Origin: Dysgonomonas sp. 511
Lineage (GTDB): Bacteria > Bacteroidota > Bacteroidia > Bacteroidales > Dysgonomonadaceae
Length of the DNA: 64,000 bases
NCBI RefSeq assembly: GCF_010501105.1
Contig: NZ_QVMQ01000011.1
Coordinates: forward strand, 1 to 64,000
Direction: 5' to 3'
Every line of letters begins with the position of its first letter. The stretch's first letter is position 1. A program made the translations under genes and the position numbers. The notes beneath the pieces are model-generated. The model did no database searches and had not been told where the DNA came from. It saw only the letters and a program-made list of their open reading frames with translations. Of this stretch, positions 1 to 9,614 are shown one piece after another.

Positions 1-72
1 TTTCTAAGATACTAAAAATCAAGGTCTTTTCAAAATAATAACAGGCTTATTATCAGTCAATTATTTCCCTTT

Positions 73-1287
73 TTATCCTATTTTTGTCATGTACTGTGCG
101 GGCACTCCCCATTTAGTAAGGCGTTTTACCAATGGAAAATCTTTGTCGGAAACAATATCATTTATCCCACAGGCGCCTATCAGAAAAGAACGCATATTGG
201 CAAAATCGACATCGCCACCATAATAGAACGACAAGTTTTTATAACCATTCCGCTTTAGCTGCGCAGGTATAGAAGGTAGGGTTTGTGTCTTTTGAGGATA
301 CTTCATAATAGCAACTGTAGGATGCGCCGGATAGCCGCTAAGGATGGAAACAAGCCCTCTATCGGTACGGAAACTATTCGCATAAAAATTAGGAAATGAA
401 ATTCCCTCTTTTGCTAACCGGTGTATATTAGGCGTCACTATAGAATCGGATGCAACATTGGCCGAAAAACTTTCTAAAATACAGAATATTATATTCGGCC
501 TATCGGTAGTCAGCAACAAAGGGATGCTATCGCAATCGGGCTGAAAATTAATACTATCGAAAATAAGGGAAGCCTCTCCCTTTTCGAAAAACTGGTATTG
601 CGACCCGAAATCTTCTGTCTTCGAAAGCGAATACATCAGATTGAACTGAGGATTGACAGCCGCATGGTTCAGAAATTTGTCATCGCTGAAATAAGCCTTG
701 CCCACATTCATTGTCGAAACGGTTATCCCTCCGCGTATAGGCAAAAACAGCAAAGTCATGAGCAACACCAGAGTTATATTTGTTTTGATTATAGACTTGG
801 GCACTTCCAGCCTCAACAACTGCATCCGAATAAGAAACCTATAACCAAGATAAGACAACGCAAAGAAAACGACAAAGCCTACCAAGCCTAAAACCGCTTC
901 GCGAGCCGATGCGCTGGCAAATACTCCTTGCGGGTTCTTCAAGTAAAGGAATACCGAAGAATCGAAATGATAGCCCCAAAATGGATAAAGCATGATATCG
1001 GCAATCCCCGTTACGGCTACCAATAGCAAGATGATGGTAAAATATATACTGAAAAATAAGGAAAGGAACTTAGGTTTTAGCCAACAAGATGCAATAAGCA
1101 ATAATGCCGGAACGGCCGAAAGATATCCACTCATCGACATATCTAATGGCAACCCGTGATATAAAACCCGGAAAATATCGCCCACTCCCACCTCTCCGTT
1201 AGCCCAGACAAAAAGCAACTTCTGAAGAAAAAAGACAAAAATAAAATAAAGAAAAATACTAAGAAATAAGAAAATCCTCTGTTTCAT
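73..1287 (-). CDS. Truncated LTA-synthase-like sulfatase (alkaline phosphatase superfamily)
   Basis: This looks like the N-terminal two thirds of a membrane phosphoglycerol transferase/sulfatase of the LtaS type. Several hydrophobic segments fill roughly residues 1-185. The catalytic domain then begins with RPNIIFCILESFS and carries the nucleophile region SFRTDRGLVSILSGYPA, whose Thr would be the catalytic residue. Family members usually run to about 600 residues; this one stops after the conserved KWGV segment, followed by an unrelated tail AQYMTKIG and a stop. The C-terminal part with the remaining metal ligands is therefore missing, so activity is doubtful. I chose ATG 1287 because the longer frame would begin with TTG at 1299. 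A match to the -7 consensus (TATCTTTG, minus strand) lies at 1315-1322. It may be a broken gene; no C-terminal remnant is seen in bases 1-72. Confidence 0.75.
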   Translation of the reverse strand: MKQRIFLFLSIFLYFIFVFFLQKLLFVWANGEVGVGDIFRVLYHGLPLDMSMSGYLSAVPALLLIASCWLKPKFLSLFFSIYFTIILLLVAVTGIADIMLYPFWGYHFDSSVFLYLKNPQGVFASASAREAVLGLVGFVVFFALSYLGYRFLIRMQLLRLEVPKSIIKTNITLVLLMTLLFLPIRGGITVSTMNVGKAYFSDDKFLNHAAVNPQFNLMYSLSKTEDFGSQYQFFEKGEASLIFDSINFQPDCDSIPLLLTTDRPNIIFCILESFSANVASDSIVTPNIHRLAKEGISFPNFYANSFRTDRGLVSILSGYPAHPTVAIMKYPQKTQTLPSIPAQLKRNGYKNLSFYYGGDVDFANMRSFLIGACGINDIVSDKDFPLVKRLTKWGVPAQYMTKIG

Positions 1288-1420
1288 TTGGGCGTACAAC
1301 TTTACGATCTATAACAAAGATAAAGTTTATTGAAAAAAAATGAACCTATTTTATGGATTTTATAATTGAATACCCTCTATTAAGTAAAAACAGAAGTTTA
1401 ACCCATAAAAAACTAATATC

Positions 1421-2050
1421 ATGGCTAGTATAGATACAAACAACGGCAACGACGGCAAAAAAGGGAAACCTCAAAGGAAAGTATTAAGAGTAGACTTCAC
1501 CCCCATGGTGGATATGAACATGCTGCTGATAACATTCTTCATGTTTTGCACCACCCTTAGCATACCTCAGGTAATGGATATAGCTATGCCGGCAGATACT
1601 ACAGAGAAGGATAAAATCACCGGATCGAAATCGGTCACAGTAATCCTTGGCGAAAATGATAAGATGTACTACTATGAAGGCTTGCCTGATTATGAAGATT
1701 ATACTTCGCTGAAAGAAACCACTTCGCTAGGAGTAAGGGAAATGTTGTTGACCCGCAACGCTGCAAACTTCAACAAGATAAGCGAGCTGAAAAGAATGCG
1801 CCATAAAAAGGAGATTTCGGACGAACAATTCAAACAACAACTGAAAGATGTTTATCGTTCGAAAGATGGTATCAATGTATTGATCAAGCCTACAAAAGAT
1901 TCTAACTACAAAAATCTGGTAGACATATTAGACGAAATGCAGATTTGCGGAGTAGATAAATATGCCATAGTAGAAATGGAAGACGCCGATAAATTCCTGA
2001 TGGAAAACCTGATATCAAAAGGTTCGCTAACAGCAATGGCAGATTTCTAA
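1421..2050 (+). CDS. ExbD/TolR family biopolymer transport protein, long form
   Basis: ExbD proteins work with ExbB and TonB in the cytoplasmic membrane to energise outer-membrane receptors. The signature is VDFTPMVDMNMLLITFFMF near residues 24-45: a short cytoplasmic basic N-terminus, the conserved Asp in the membrane helix, then a periplasmic domain. At 209 residues it is longer than the classical ExbD (about 140), with an inserted region around residues 85-150, as in the second type of ExbD common in Bacteroidota. No exbB or tonB lies next to it here, so it is either a lone gene or the end of a cluster that has been disrupted. A hairpin follows its stop codon. Confidence 0.85.
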   Translation: MASIDTNNGNDGKKGKPQRKVLRVDFTPMVDMNMLLITFFMFCTTLSIPQVMDIAMPADTTEKDKITGSKSVTVILGENDKMYYYEGLPDYEDYTSLKETTSLGVREMLLTRNAANFNKISELKRMRHKKEISDEQFKQQLKDVYRSKDGINVLIKPTKDSNYKNLVDILDEMQICGVDKYAIVEMEDADKFLMENLISKGSLTAMADF

Positions 2051-2104
2051 ACGAAAGTTTTTCTTCTTAAGGCTTTATATTTAACAGGAAATAAGTAATT
2101 TTAC

Positions 2105-2137
2105 TACCATATGGGATAGCACCTGTCCCATATGGTA
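2105..2137 (+). terminator. 12-bp inverted repeat after exbD, possible terminator or operator
   Basis: TACCATATGGGA at 2105-2116 pairs perfectly with 2126-2137 around a 9-base loop. The T-run after it is weak (ACTTTGTATTA), so it may instead be a binding site for the regulator that starts 73 bases later. Confidence 0.5.
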
Positions 2138-2171
2138 ACTTTGTATTATAGCGACTATTTCTGATAATTAT

Positions 2172-2193
2172 AAGAATGATATTCTTATATTTG
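2172..2193 (+). promoter_or_regulatory. Putative -7 box with overlapping dyad upstream of the HTH gene
   Basis: TATATTTG at 2186-2193 fits the Bacteroidetes TAnnTTTG element 16 bases before the ATG at 2210. Immediately in front, AAGAAT-GAT-ATTCTT (2172-2186) is a perfect short dyad that overlaps the box by one base, which would suit autoregulation. No clear -33 TTTG is present. The very short leader weakens the call. Confidence 0.35.
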
Positions 2194-2209
2194 TTAAATA
2201 TATACGAAA

Positions 2210-3169
2210 ATGAATTGCATCAATAACGAATTAATCAGAATACTAAAGCTGGAGACTCCGCCCAAAAAGAACACTGTCAGCCTGCTGATGGACATCATCC
2301 CGATAGGAAAAGAAGCAGCATACCGCAGGTTGAGAGGAGAGATACCTTTCACCTTGGAAGAGGCAACATTAATATGCCGGAGGCTCAACCTGTCTATGGA
2401 TATACTGATGGGAACCAACCCCGACGATGTCTTTTCTTTCCATGTCAATACCATCTTTTCCAATAGGCCGGTAGAAGGATACTACAAAATGATCAGCCAG
2501 ATATTAGGAGCAACGGACTGTATGCGGAGAGATGAAAATTGCTCTGCATTAAGAGCCTATAGGGTTATTCCTCAAGAGTTTCTCTTCAAGTACGATTCGC
2601 TATCCCGGATAAATATCTACATCCTCTTTTACCAGCTATACCTGCAATCGACCCCGAAGGAACTGACAGAGATAGAGATATCCAAAGATTTGTTCAATAT
2701 GCAGCATAAACTTGCTGTTGCCATGCATTCGATAGATAATACGACTATTATACTCGACAAGAAGGTCTTTGTAGATTATATAGAGATGGTAAAATACTTC
2801 CAGTCGCTAGGCATGATCGACGAAAAACAGGTAGATGAGATAAAACGAGACCTGCTCTCCCTGCTCGACGACATCGAAAAATGCGCTTCTTCCGGCCTGT
2901 CTTTCAACAAGAAGAAGATGGATATTTATGTATGCCATATTTCTTTCGATTGCACCTATACATTTATAGAATGCTCAGACATTATGGCTTCTTCTGTCGG
3001 CATCTATTGTGTAGACCACCTATCGTGCACCAATCCTGATATCTGCAGACAGCATAAGCAATGGATAAAATCGCTTATACGCTTCTCTTCGCTTATATCG
3101 GTATCGGGCGAACTGCTACGGAACGAGTTTTTCCACAATCAGCGACAGTATGTGAATGCTATGCTGTAA
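2210..3169 (+). CDS. Helix-turn-helix regulator-like protein, Bacteroidota-specific
   Basis: The first 70 residues look like a small HTH fold: a stretch reading [16 protein letters not shown] followed by [13 protein letters not shown], which has the pattern of phage-repressor-type DNA-binding domains. The remaining 250 residues are alpha-helical in character and have no domain I can name. They contain several cysteines, including the segment [16 protein letters not shown] near residues 270-285, which could bind metal or an effector. Similar proteins are common single genes in Bacteroidales, annotated only as hypothetical or putative regulators. The end overlaps the end of folD by 11 bases on the opposite strand, with no terminator between the two. 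Function as a transcription factor is inferred. Confidence 0.65.
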   Translation: MNCINNELIRILKLETPPKKNTVSLLMDIIPIGKEAAYRRLRGEIPFTLEEATLICRRLNLSMDILMGTNPDDVFSFHVNTIFSNRPVEGYYKMISQILGATDCMRRDENCSALRAYRVIPQEFLFKYDSLSRINIYILFYQLYLQSTPKELTEIEISKDLFNMQHKLAVAMHSIDNTTIILDKKVFVDYIEMVKYFQSLGMIDEKQVDEIKRDLLSLLDDIEKCASSGLSFNKKKMDIYVCHISFDCTYTFIECSDIMASSVGIYCVDHLSCTNPDICRQHKQWIKSLIRFSSLISVSGELLRNEFFHNQRQYVNAML

Positions 3170-4043
3170 ATATCTCTTTCTTTCCTGCCAACAGAGTGTT
3201 CCGCATCAGCGAGATAATAGTCATAGGCCCTACCCCACCCGGAACGGGAGTGATAAAAGAAGCTTTCTTCGCAACCTCATCAAATGCCACATCACCCTTT
3301 AGGCGGAATCCCGACTTTGTTTCGGCAGAAGGCACGCGAGTAGTACCCACATCAATGACTACAACACCGTCTTTCACCATGTCGCCTTTCAGGAACTCAG
3401 GTACGCCCAATGCCGCAATGATAATGTCTGCACTTTGGCATATCTCTTTTATATTAGGTGTACGGCTATGGCAAACGGTTACAGTAGCATCTCCCGGATA
3501 GCCTTTCTGCATCATCAGGTTGGCTACAGGCTTACCCACTATATTGCTGCGGCCAAGAACTACACAATGTTTGCCCTGAGTTGGTATTTCGTAACGCTTC
3601 AACAGTTCTAATATGCCAGCCGGGGTAGCTGACACAAAGCATGGAAGCCCGATAGACATACGCCCCACATTGACAGGATGGAAACCGTCTACATCCTTAC
3701 GGTAGTCGATAGCCTCTATTACCTTTTGCTCCGATATATGTTTTGGCAACGGCAACTGGACAATAAAGCCATCCACATCTTCATCTTTATTCAATTGGTC
3801 GACACAAGCCAGCAACTCGGCCTCGGTCACATCATCTTCGAAACGGATAAGGGAAGATTTAAAGCCCACCTCTTCGCAAGTACGCACTTTACTTGCCACA
3901 TAGGTTTCGCTACCACCATCGTGCCCTACCAGTACGGCAGCCAGATGAGGGGTCTTTCCTCCGGCAGCTTTTATGCGGGTTACTTCTTCTGCTATTTCCT
4001 TTTTCATTTGTGCCGAGATGGCTTTTCCGTCAATCAGTTGCAT
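3159..4043 (-). CDS. folD: Bifunctional methylenetetrahydrofolate dehydrogenase / methenyltetrahydrofolate cyclohydrolase
   Basis: FolD interconverts 5,10-methylene-, methenyl- and 10-formyl-tetrahydrofolate in the cytoplasm, supplying one-carbon units for purines and formyl-Met-tRNA. At 294 residues it is full length. The folate-site lysine lies in [13 protein letters not shown] (about residue 50), the segment VQLPLPKHI follows, the nucleotide-binding part carries [15 protein letters not shown], and the family's C-terminal signature [10 protein letters not shown] is intact. ATG 4043 has a -7 element 34 bases upstream. It converges with the HTH gene and overlaps it by 11 bases. It appears to be transcribed alone, because the next gene upstream (mrp) ends 71 bases away with a promoter in the gap. 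Confidence 0.97.
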   Translation of the reverse strand: MQLIDGKAISAQMKKEIAEEVTRIKAAGGKTPHLAAVLVGHDGGSETYVASKVRTCEEVGFKSSLIRFEDDVTEAELLACVDQLNKDEDVDGFIVQLPLPKHISEQKVIEAIDYRKDVDGFHPVNVGRMSIGLPCFVSATPAGILELLKRYEIPTQGKHCVVLGRSNIVGKPVANLMMQKGYPGDATVTVCHSRTPNIKEICQSADIIIAALGVPEFLKGDMVKDGVVVIDVGTTRVPSAETKSGFRLKGDVAFDEVAKKASFITPVPGGVGPMTIISLMRNTLLAGKKEIFTA

Positions 4044-4076
4044 AAAGACTTATTTAATGTTTTATAGAATACAAAT

Positions 4077-4084
4077 CAAATATA
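4077..4084 (-). promoter_or_regulatory. -7 promoter element of folD
   Basis: Read on the minus strand this is TATATTTG, an exact fit to TAnnTTTG, 34 bases before the folD start. I do not see a TTTG at the expected distance upstream. Confidence 0.4.
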
Positions 4085-4114
4085 AAAACACAATATCTAT
4101 TTCTGAATTTACTA

Positions 4115-5227
4115 TTATTTATTCTGCACATCTACTTTCTGCGTAGGTGCAAGTTCGGCGTTACGCTTATCTACCGAAGCAATGAAGTTGTCAGCCAAAT
4201 GGTCGAATGCCATACCGGTAATCGTATTTTCGTTCAAAGCCACAGGCACACCATTATCACCGCCTTCGCAGATGCTTTGCACGATAGGTATTTGTCCCAG
4301 CAATGGCACATTCATTTCCTCTGCAAGGTTCTTAGCCCCGTCTTTCCCGAAAATATAATACTTATTGTCAGGCAATTCGGCAGGGGTAAACCATGCCATA
4401 TTCTCTATCAGCCCCAATATCGGCACATTTACCTTATCGTTGGTAAACATATTTATTCCCTTGCGTGCATCGGCCAGCGCCACTTGTTGAGGCGTACTCA
4501 CCACCACTGCACCTGTTATTGCCAATGTCTGCACAAGAGTGAGATGTATATCGCTCGTACCCGGCGGGAAGTCGATAAGGAAGTAATCCAGTTCGCCCCA
4601 GTTGGCATCCCCTATCAATTGTTTCAGGGCATTGCCGGCCATAGAGCCACGCCATACGATAGCATCATTCTTGTTGACAAAGAATCCGATCGATAGCATC
4701 TTTACCCCATATTTCTCTACTGGTACAATCAGTTCTTTCCCGTCTACCGGCTCAAGGTACGGGCGGGCTTCTTCTTCTCCCAACATCTTAGGAAGCGAAG
4801 GCCCGAATATATCGGCATCGAGCAAGCCCACTCTGTAGCCTTTTTTAGCCAATGCTACAGCCAGATTTACCGAAACAGTGCTCTTCCCTACACCGCCTTT
4901 GCCCGAAGATACGGCAATGATATTCTTTACTTGCGGCAACAGTTTTGCCGGTTGCGCAGGAGCAGCCTGCACTGTTTTAGCCTCAATATTCCCTTTTATT
5001 TCAATATTGGGATCTGCATAGGTGAGTATCGCTGTTTCGGCAGCTTTCACTACCGACTTGATAAACGGGTCGTTGGGTTTCTCGAACAGGATGGAAAGGT
5101 TTACTTTCATACCGTTGATATGGATATCGTCAGATACCATACCCATTTCTACAATATCTTTTCCTGTGCCCGGATAGCGTACATTACGCAGGGCATCGAG
5201 GATAAGTTTGGGATATATATTAGCCAT
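4115..5227 (-). CDS. mrp: Mrp/NBP35-family iron-sulfur cluster carrier ATPase
   Basis: Mrp (ApbC) proteins are cytoplasmic P-loop ATPases that hold and deliver Fe-S clusters to apoproteins. Residues 1-85 form the MIP18/DUF59-like N-terminal domain ([21 protein letters not shown]). A linker rich in Ala, Pro and Gln follows, then the deviant Walker [16 protein letters not shown] around residue 108 and the [14 protein letters not shown] motif. The C-terminal CxxC often seen in this family is not visible, although DUF59-fused members may do without it. The start overlaps the end of trmB by 8 bases, which suggests translational coupling in a msbA-like/metY/trmB/mrp unit. Confidence 0.92.
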   Translation of the reverse strand: MANIYPKLILDALRNVRYPGTGKDIVEMGMVSDDIHINGMKVNLSILFEKPNDPFIKSVVKAAETAILTYADPNIEIKGNIEAKTVQAAPAQPAKLLPQVKNIIAVSSGKGGVGKSTVSVNLAVALAKKGYRVGLLDADIFGPSLPKMLGEEEARPYLEPVDGKELIVPVEKYGVKMLSIGFFVNKNDAIVWRGSMAGNALKQLIGDANWGELDYFLIDFPPGTSDIHLTLVQTLAITGAVVVSTPQQVALADARKGINMFTNDKVNVPILGLIENMAWFTPAELPDNKYYIFGKDGAKNLAEEMNVPLLGQIPIVQSICEGGDNGVPVALNENTITGMAFDHLADNFIASVDKRNAELAPTQKVDVQNK

Positions 5228-5981
5228 TTTTAGTTGATTGATTTAGTTCGTTGCTTCGCCCATAACTGCGGTACGGGTCTTTCTCTATTTCCACATCGGG
5301 TTCTGCCCAATTATCTTTTTCGGGGCACACGAACTTGATGTATTTTATATTTAAACCGCGAGCAATCCATTGTTGTTCGTAGAAAGTCTGTATGCCGAGT
5401 ATATCGTCTACCAGATCGGAATGATAGAGGTCGCCGGTAGAGAATAAGACAGGCAAAGAGTTTGCTTTCACCATTTCGCAGGTATATGTAAACATAAAAT
5501 TGCTGTCGGTCTTGAGATGGATAAGCCCCTCGTCTTTCAATATCTGCCTGTATAGCTTCATAAAACGGGTAGATGTCATCCGCTTATTCACCTTATTCAT
5601 TTGCGGGTCGGGGAAGGTAATCCATATCTCCGACACTTCTCCTTGTCCGAAAAAATGGGTTATCAGTTCGATATGAGTACGCAGGAAAGCTACATTCGGC
5701 AGCTTTTCTTCAAACGATTGTTTTGCCCCTGTCCACATCCGTGCCCCTTTGATGTCTATGCCTATGAAGTTCTTTTCGGGGAAAAGTTTTGCCAGGCCTA
5801 CGGTATATTCACCTTTCCCACAGCCAAGTTCGAGAACAATAGGATTATCATTCTTAAAGAACAACTCATTCCACCGCCCCTTCATCTCAAAGCCTTTCTG
5901 CTGCAATACGGCAAAAGGATATTGAAATACATGGGGATATTCCTCCATGTTTGCAAATTTGGCGAGTTTATTTTTTCCCAT
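5220..5981 (-). CDS. trmB: tRNA (guanine-N7-)-methyltransferase
   Basis: TrmB methylates G46 of tRNAs with S-adenosylmethionine. The SAM-binding signature [16 protein letters not shown] sits near residue 50, followed by [12 protein letters not shown], and the family motif [11 protein letters not shown] is near residue 120. At 253 residues it is slightly longer than E. coli TrmB. It lies 52 bases after metY and overlaps mrp by 8 bases at its 3' end. There is no sign of damage. Confidence 0.95.
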   Translation of the reverse strand: MGKNKLAKFANMEEYPHVFQYPFAVLQQKGFEMKGRWNELFFKNDNPIVLELGCGKGEYTVGLAKLFPEKNFIGIDIKGARMWTGAKQSFEEKLPNVAFLRTHIELITHFFGQGEVSEIWITFPDPQMNKVNKRMTSTRFMKLYRQILKDEGLIHLKTDSNFMFTYTCEMVKANSLPVLFSTGDLYHSDLVDDILGIQTFYEQQWIARGLNIKYIKFVCPEKDNWAEPDVEIEKDPYRSYGRSNELNQSTKNG

Positions 5982-6033
5982 ATCAGGTTAGTTACGAATT
6001 ACTTCGCCCTACGGGCAGTTACAAGTTTTATTG

Positions 6034-7332
6034 TTAGCTATTGACTGTTAACTGAACAAGTGCCTGCTCTATATCAGCAATTATATCGTCCACATTCTCT
6101 ATCCCTACCGACAGGCGGATAAGGTCGGGAGCCACCCCAGCTGCAACCAGTTGCTCATCGCTCAGCTGCCTGTGCGTATGGCTTGCCGGATGCAAGACAC
6201 AGCTACGGGCATCGGCAACGTGTGTCACTATTGCCACAAGCTTCAGGCTATCCATGAAGCGGACAGACACATCGCGTCCACCTTTCAGCCCGAAAGTCAT
6301 TACTCCGCAAGTACCATCCGGCATATATTTTTTTGCCCTGTCGTAATATTTATTTCCTTCCAGGCGTGGATAATTTACCCATGCTATTTCGGGACGCGAT
6401 TGCAAATATTCTGCTACCTTTTGCGCATTCTCGCAGTGGCGCGGCATACGCAGGTGCAAGGTTTCCAATCCCAGATTAAGCAGGAAAGCATTCTGAGGCG
6501 ATTGTATCGACCCCAGATCACGCATCAATTGCACAACCGCCTTTGTAATAAAGGCTTGTTTGCCGAAAGCTTTGGTATAAGTCAGTCCATGATACGAATC
6601 GTCGGGCTCGGTTAGCCCCGGATATTTATCTGCATAAGCTTCCCAATCGAAATTGCCGCTATCGACAATGGCACCTCCCACACTGGTTGCATGCCCATCC
6701 ATATACTTGGTAGTAGAGTGGATAATGATGTCGGCTCCCCAATCGAAAGGATGGCAGTTGATAGGTGTAGGGAAGGTATTATCTACAATCAAGGGTACAC
6801 CCTGAGAGTGAGCAATACGTGCAAACTTTTCGATGTCGAGTACATTCATCGCCGGATTGGAAATAGACTCGGCAAACAGGGCTTTCGTATTCGGACGGAA
6901 AGCTTTGGCTATCTCTTCTTCCGAAGCTTCCTGATCGACAAAGGTTACTTCTATACCCAGTTTTTTGAGTGTAACGGCAAACAGGTTGAAAGTACCGCCA
7001 TAGATAGCCGACGCACTCACAAAGTGATCGCCTGCCGAACATATATTAAATATAGCATAGAAGGTTGCAGCCTGTCCCGACGAGGTAAGCATAGCTGCTA
7101 CCCCACCCTCCAGTTGGCAAATCTTATCAGCTACGGCATCGTTGGTCGGGTTTTGAAGCCGTGTGTAAAAATAACCGCTTGCTTTCAGGTCGAAAAGGTC
7201 GGCCATTTGCTCGCTTGTTTCATACTTGAAGGTAGTACTTTGATATATAGGGAGCACACGAGGCTCTCCCTTTTTAGGTGTCCAGCCAGCCTGAACACAT
7301 ATTGTTTCCGGATTTTGCTTCTTATTCTCCAC
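6034..7332 (-). CDS. metY: O-acetylhomoserine aminocarboxypropyltransferase (sulfhydrylase)
   Basis: This PLP enzyme makes homocysteine or methionine precursors from O-acetylhomoserine and sulfide in the cytoplasm. Family features are the N-terminal TICVQAGW, YTRLQNPT, the segment ALFAESISNPAMNVLDI, VDNTFPTP, and the PLP-lysine motif IHSTTKYMDGH near residue 210. The C-terminus has SVGIENVDDIIADI. Length (432) is typical for MetY and longer than MetB. The start is GTG at 7332: it is the only usable codon before an in-frame TAA a few codons upstream, and the protein N-terminus aligns with the family. A homocysteine synthase specificity is inferred; other Cys/Met-metabolism lyases share the fold. 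Confidence 0.9.
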   Translation of the reverse strand: MENKKQNPETICVQAGWTPKKGEPRVLPIYQSTTFKYETSEQMADLFDLKASGYFYTRLQNPTNDAVADKICQLEGGVAAMLTSSGQAATFYAIFNICSAGDHFVSASAIYGGTFNLFAVTLKKLGIEVTFVDQEASEEEIAKAFRPNTKALFAESISNPAMNVLDIEKFARIAHSQGVPLIVDNTFPTPINCHPFDWGADIIIHSTTKYMDGHATSVGGAIVDSGNFDWEAYADKYPGLTEPDDSYHGLTYTKAFGKQAFITKAVVQLMRDLGSIQSPQNAFLLNLGLETLHLRMPRHCENAQKVAEYLQSRPEIAWVNYPRLEGNKYYDRAKKYMPDGTCGVMTFGLKGGRDVSVRFMDSLKLVAIVTHVADARSCVLHPASHTHRQLSDEQLVAAGVAPDLIRLSVGIENVDDIIADIEQALVQLTVNS

Positions 7333-7360
7333 TGTCGCAAGTATTTAATGATAAATATAT

Positions 7361-9199
7361 TTAGAATTGCTGCATATCGCACAGCTTCCTGTAGTATCCA
7401 TCCATATTATACAATTCGGTATGATGCCCCCGTTCCACAATTTCACCTTCGTGCATCACGCATATTTCATCAGCATTCTTTATTGTAGACAGACGGTGGG
7501 CAATGACAAGCGTTGTACGGTTTTTCATCAACCTTTCGAGAGCGTCTTGCACCAGTCTTTCCGATTCGGTATCCAGTGCCGAGGTGGCTTCGTCGAGAAT
7601 CAGTATTTGAGGATTCTTCAATATTGCCCGTGCAATGCTTATGCGCTGGCGTTGCCCTCCTGATAATTTGCTGCCTCTATCTCCTATATTGGTTTCATAT
7701 CCCTTTTCGGTGGAAATGATAAAGTCGTGCGCATTGGCTATTTTCGCAGCCTCTACCACCTGTTCCATTGTTGCTCCCTCAACGCCAAAGGCTATATTAT
7801 TGAAGAATGTATCGTTAAACAATATTGCTTCCTGATTTACATTCCCCATCAAGGTACGCACATCGTGTACGCGAGCGTCTTTTATATTCACATCGTCGAT
7901 ATATATGCCGCCACTGTTCACATCGTAAAAGCGGGGCAAAAGATCGGCCATTGTAGATTTACCCGACCCCGATTGCCCTACAAGGGCTATTGTCTTGCCT
8001 TTTGGTATAGTCAGGCTGACGTTCTTTATAACCCAGGCTGTATCGTATTTAAATTCTACATTTCGGTAAGCAATCTCCTTGTTGAATGTGATTTCTTTTG
8101 GATTTTGAGAATCTTTAATCGGATTTTCAGCTTTAAGTATTTTATCGATCCGCTCTACCGAAGCCATCCCCTTCTGTATGGCGTATACAGACTTCGACAA
8201 GTCTTTTGCCGGCTGGATGATAAGGTAGAAGATAGTAAGGTAGAAAATAAAGGTCGATGCTTCTATCATACTATCATTGCCTAATATTAGCGAACCTCCG
8301 TACCATAGTATAATAACGATGGTGATAGAACCCAAAAGCTCGCTTACCGGATGAGCCATCATCTGCCGGCGGGCAATACGGTTCGACATATCGCGAAATA
8401 TATTGCTCGCCTTATCGAAACGGCCTGCAATTTTATCTTCGGCATTGAATGCCTTTATTATACGCAACCCGCTCAATGTTTCTTCTATCTGCGACATCAG
8501 CCCACCCCATTGATTTTGTGCTTCTACCGATTTTCGTTTCAGGCTTTTACCTACTTTTCCCATAATATATCCGGCGATGGGCAGAAGTATAAATACAAAA
8601 AGGGTCAATTGCCAACTAGTGACCAGCATAGTCCCCAGATAGAAAGCAATCAGTATAGGATTCTTACTCACCATGTCTAAAGAACTCATTACCGAATTTT
8701 CCACCTCAGACACATCGCCTGTCATACGTGCCATAATATCGCCTTTGCGTTCGTTCGACATAAATGAAAGCGGGAGGGAGAGTATTTTGTCATTTATCTG
8801 CTTCCTGATATCCCTTACAACACCGGTACGGACAGAAACTATAAAATGCCCACTCAAGTAGACTGTCAGGGTTTTAAGAATGGTCATCGACACAAAAAAC
8901 AAACCAAGGACAAGCAGTGCCGTACTGGCCGAATATTTATCTGTCAGGTCGGTTATATACCAATAAAAATTGTTTTTCAAGACTCCGAAATCAAGCATTT
9001 TGCTAAGACTGCTTGTATCAATCGGCATGTATTGGTAGTTATTAATTTCTATCTTGAATAAAATCTGCAAGATAGGGATAATAAACATGAACGAAAAGAC
9101 ATTGAGTATAGCACTCAGTATATTAAAAAACACGTTTAAAACAACTTGCTTCTTATACGGAGGCACAAACCGCTTTATCAATACAATAAAATCTTTCAT
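7361..9199 (-). CDS. MsbA-type ABC exporter (fused permease and ATPase)
   Basis: A half-transporter of 612 residues: six predicted membrane segments in about residues 15-330, then an ATPase domain. Walker A is GQSGSGKST (about residue 404), the signature is LSGGQRQRISIARA, Walker B is ILILDEATSALD, and the switch His is in VIAHRLSTI. MsbA-like exporters of this form flip lipid A core or phospholipids across the inner membrane, but the sequence alone cannot exclude drug or peptide export. It is the first gene of a probable msbA-like/metY/trmB/mrp transcription unit, with a 28-base gap to metY. Call the substrate unknown. Confidence 0.9.
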   Translation of the reverse strand: MKDFIVLIKRFVPPYKKQVVLNVFFNILSAILNVFSFMFIIPILQILFKIEINNYQYMPIDTSSLSKMLDFGVLKNNFYWYITDLTDKYSASTALLVLGLFFVSMTILKTLTVYLSGHFIVSVRTGVVRDIRKQINDKILSLPLSFMSNERKGDIMARMTGDVSEVENSVMSSLDMVSKNPILIAFYLGTMLVTSWQLTLFVFILLPIAGYIMGKVGKSLKRKSVEAQNQWGGLMSQIEETLSGLRIIKAFNAEDKIAGRFDKASNIFRDMSNRIARRQMMAHPVSELLGSITIVIILWYGGSLILGNDSMIEASTFIFYLTIFYLIIQPAKDLSKSVYAIQKGMASVERIDKILKAENPIKDSQNPKEITFNKEIAYRNVEFKYDTAWVIKNVSLTIPKGKTIALVGQSGSGKSTMADLLPRFYDVNSGGIYIDDVNIKDARVHDVRTLMGNVNQEAILFNDTFFNNIAFGVEGATMEQVVEAAKIANAHDFIISTEKGYETNIGDRGSKLSGGQRQRISIARAILKNPQILILDEATSALDTESERLVQDALERLMKNRTTLVIAHRLSTIKNADEICVMHEGEIVERGHHTELYNMDGYYRKLCDMQQF

Positions 9200-9614
9200 T
9201 AATAGATGTTTAGTTTGAAAACAACAACCCTTTCAGGAAAAGGGCTCGGGAAAAACGGCTGCAAGTTAATTATAATTCTTCTGTTAAGGAATAGTTTTAT
9301 ATATTTTAAAGCGAAACAGCCACAAATAAAATACGCAAAGCCGACTTCCCAGCCAACCTTGCGCCGATTGATCTCTAAAATCGAATTTTCAGGAACGGCC
9401 TCCGAGTCCGGAAACCGAACCTACTGTGGTAACTATATTTGTTGTTGTAAATAACATGTTTAGTATCTTCTGACACTGCAATGTTAAGGCCTAATCAGAA
9501 TAAACACAACAAAAATCGACAAAACGGTTATTTCTATCGACAGACAACCCGTTTGTAAGAGACAAACAAGCGAAGAAAAGAAGAGGCGCCTTAGCGAAGG
9601 CACCTCCCCGGTCT
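9200..9614. other. Intergenic gap between the ABC exporter and tyrS
   Basis: No convincing gene. It holds the leader of the ABC exporter with a small hairpin (CCCTTT/AAAGGG, 9228-9244), a second weak dyad at 9551-9567 (GTTTGT/ACAAAC), and the tyrS terminator near 9583. I looked for a tRNA here because of GGTTCG-like strings and found no cloverleaf. Confidence 0.6.
9571..9606 (-). terminator. Rho-independent terminator of tyrS
   Basis: On the minus strand GAGGTGCC pairs with GGCGCCTC (9599-9606 with 9583-9590, one G-U pair) around an 8-base loop, followed by TTCTTTTCTTCG. It sits 9 bases after the tyrS stop. Confidence 0.8.

Noticed and set aside
1..72. Remaining C-terminal part of the sulfatase in another frame
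   Set aside because: All three minus-strand frames of these bases are short and stop-rich, with no family motif.
9300..9460. GGTTCG-like words suggesting a tRNA
   Set aside because: No acceptor stem, anticodon arm or CCA end fits on either strand; the only fold is a small CTAAAAT hairpin.
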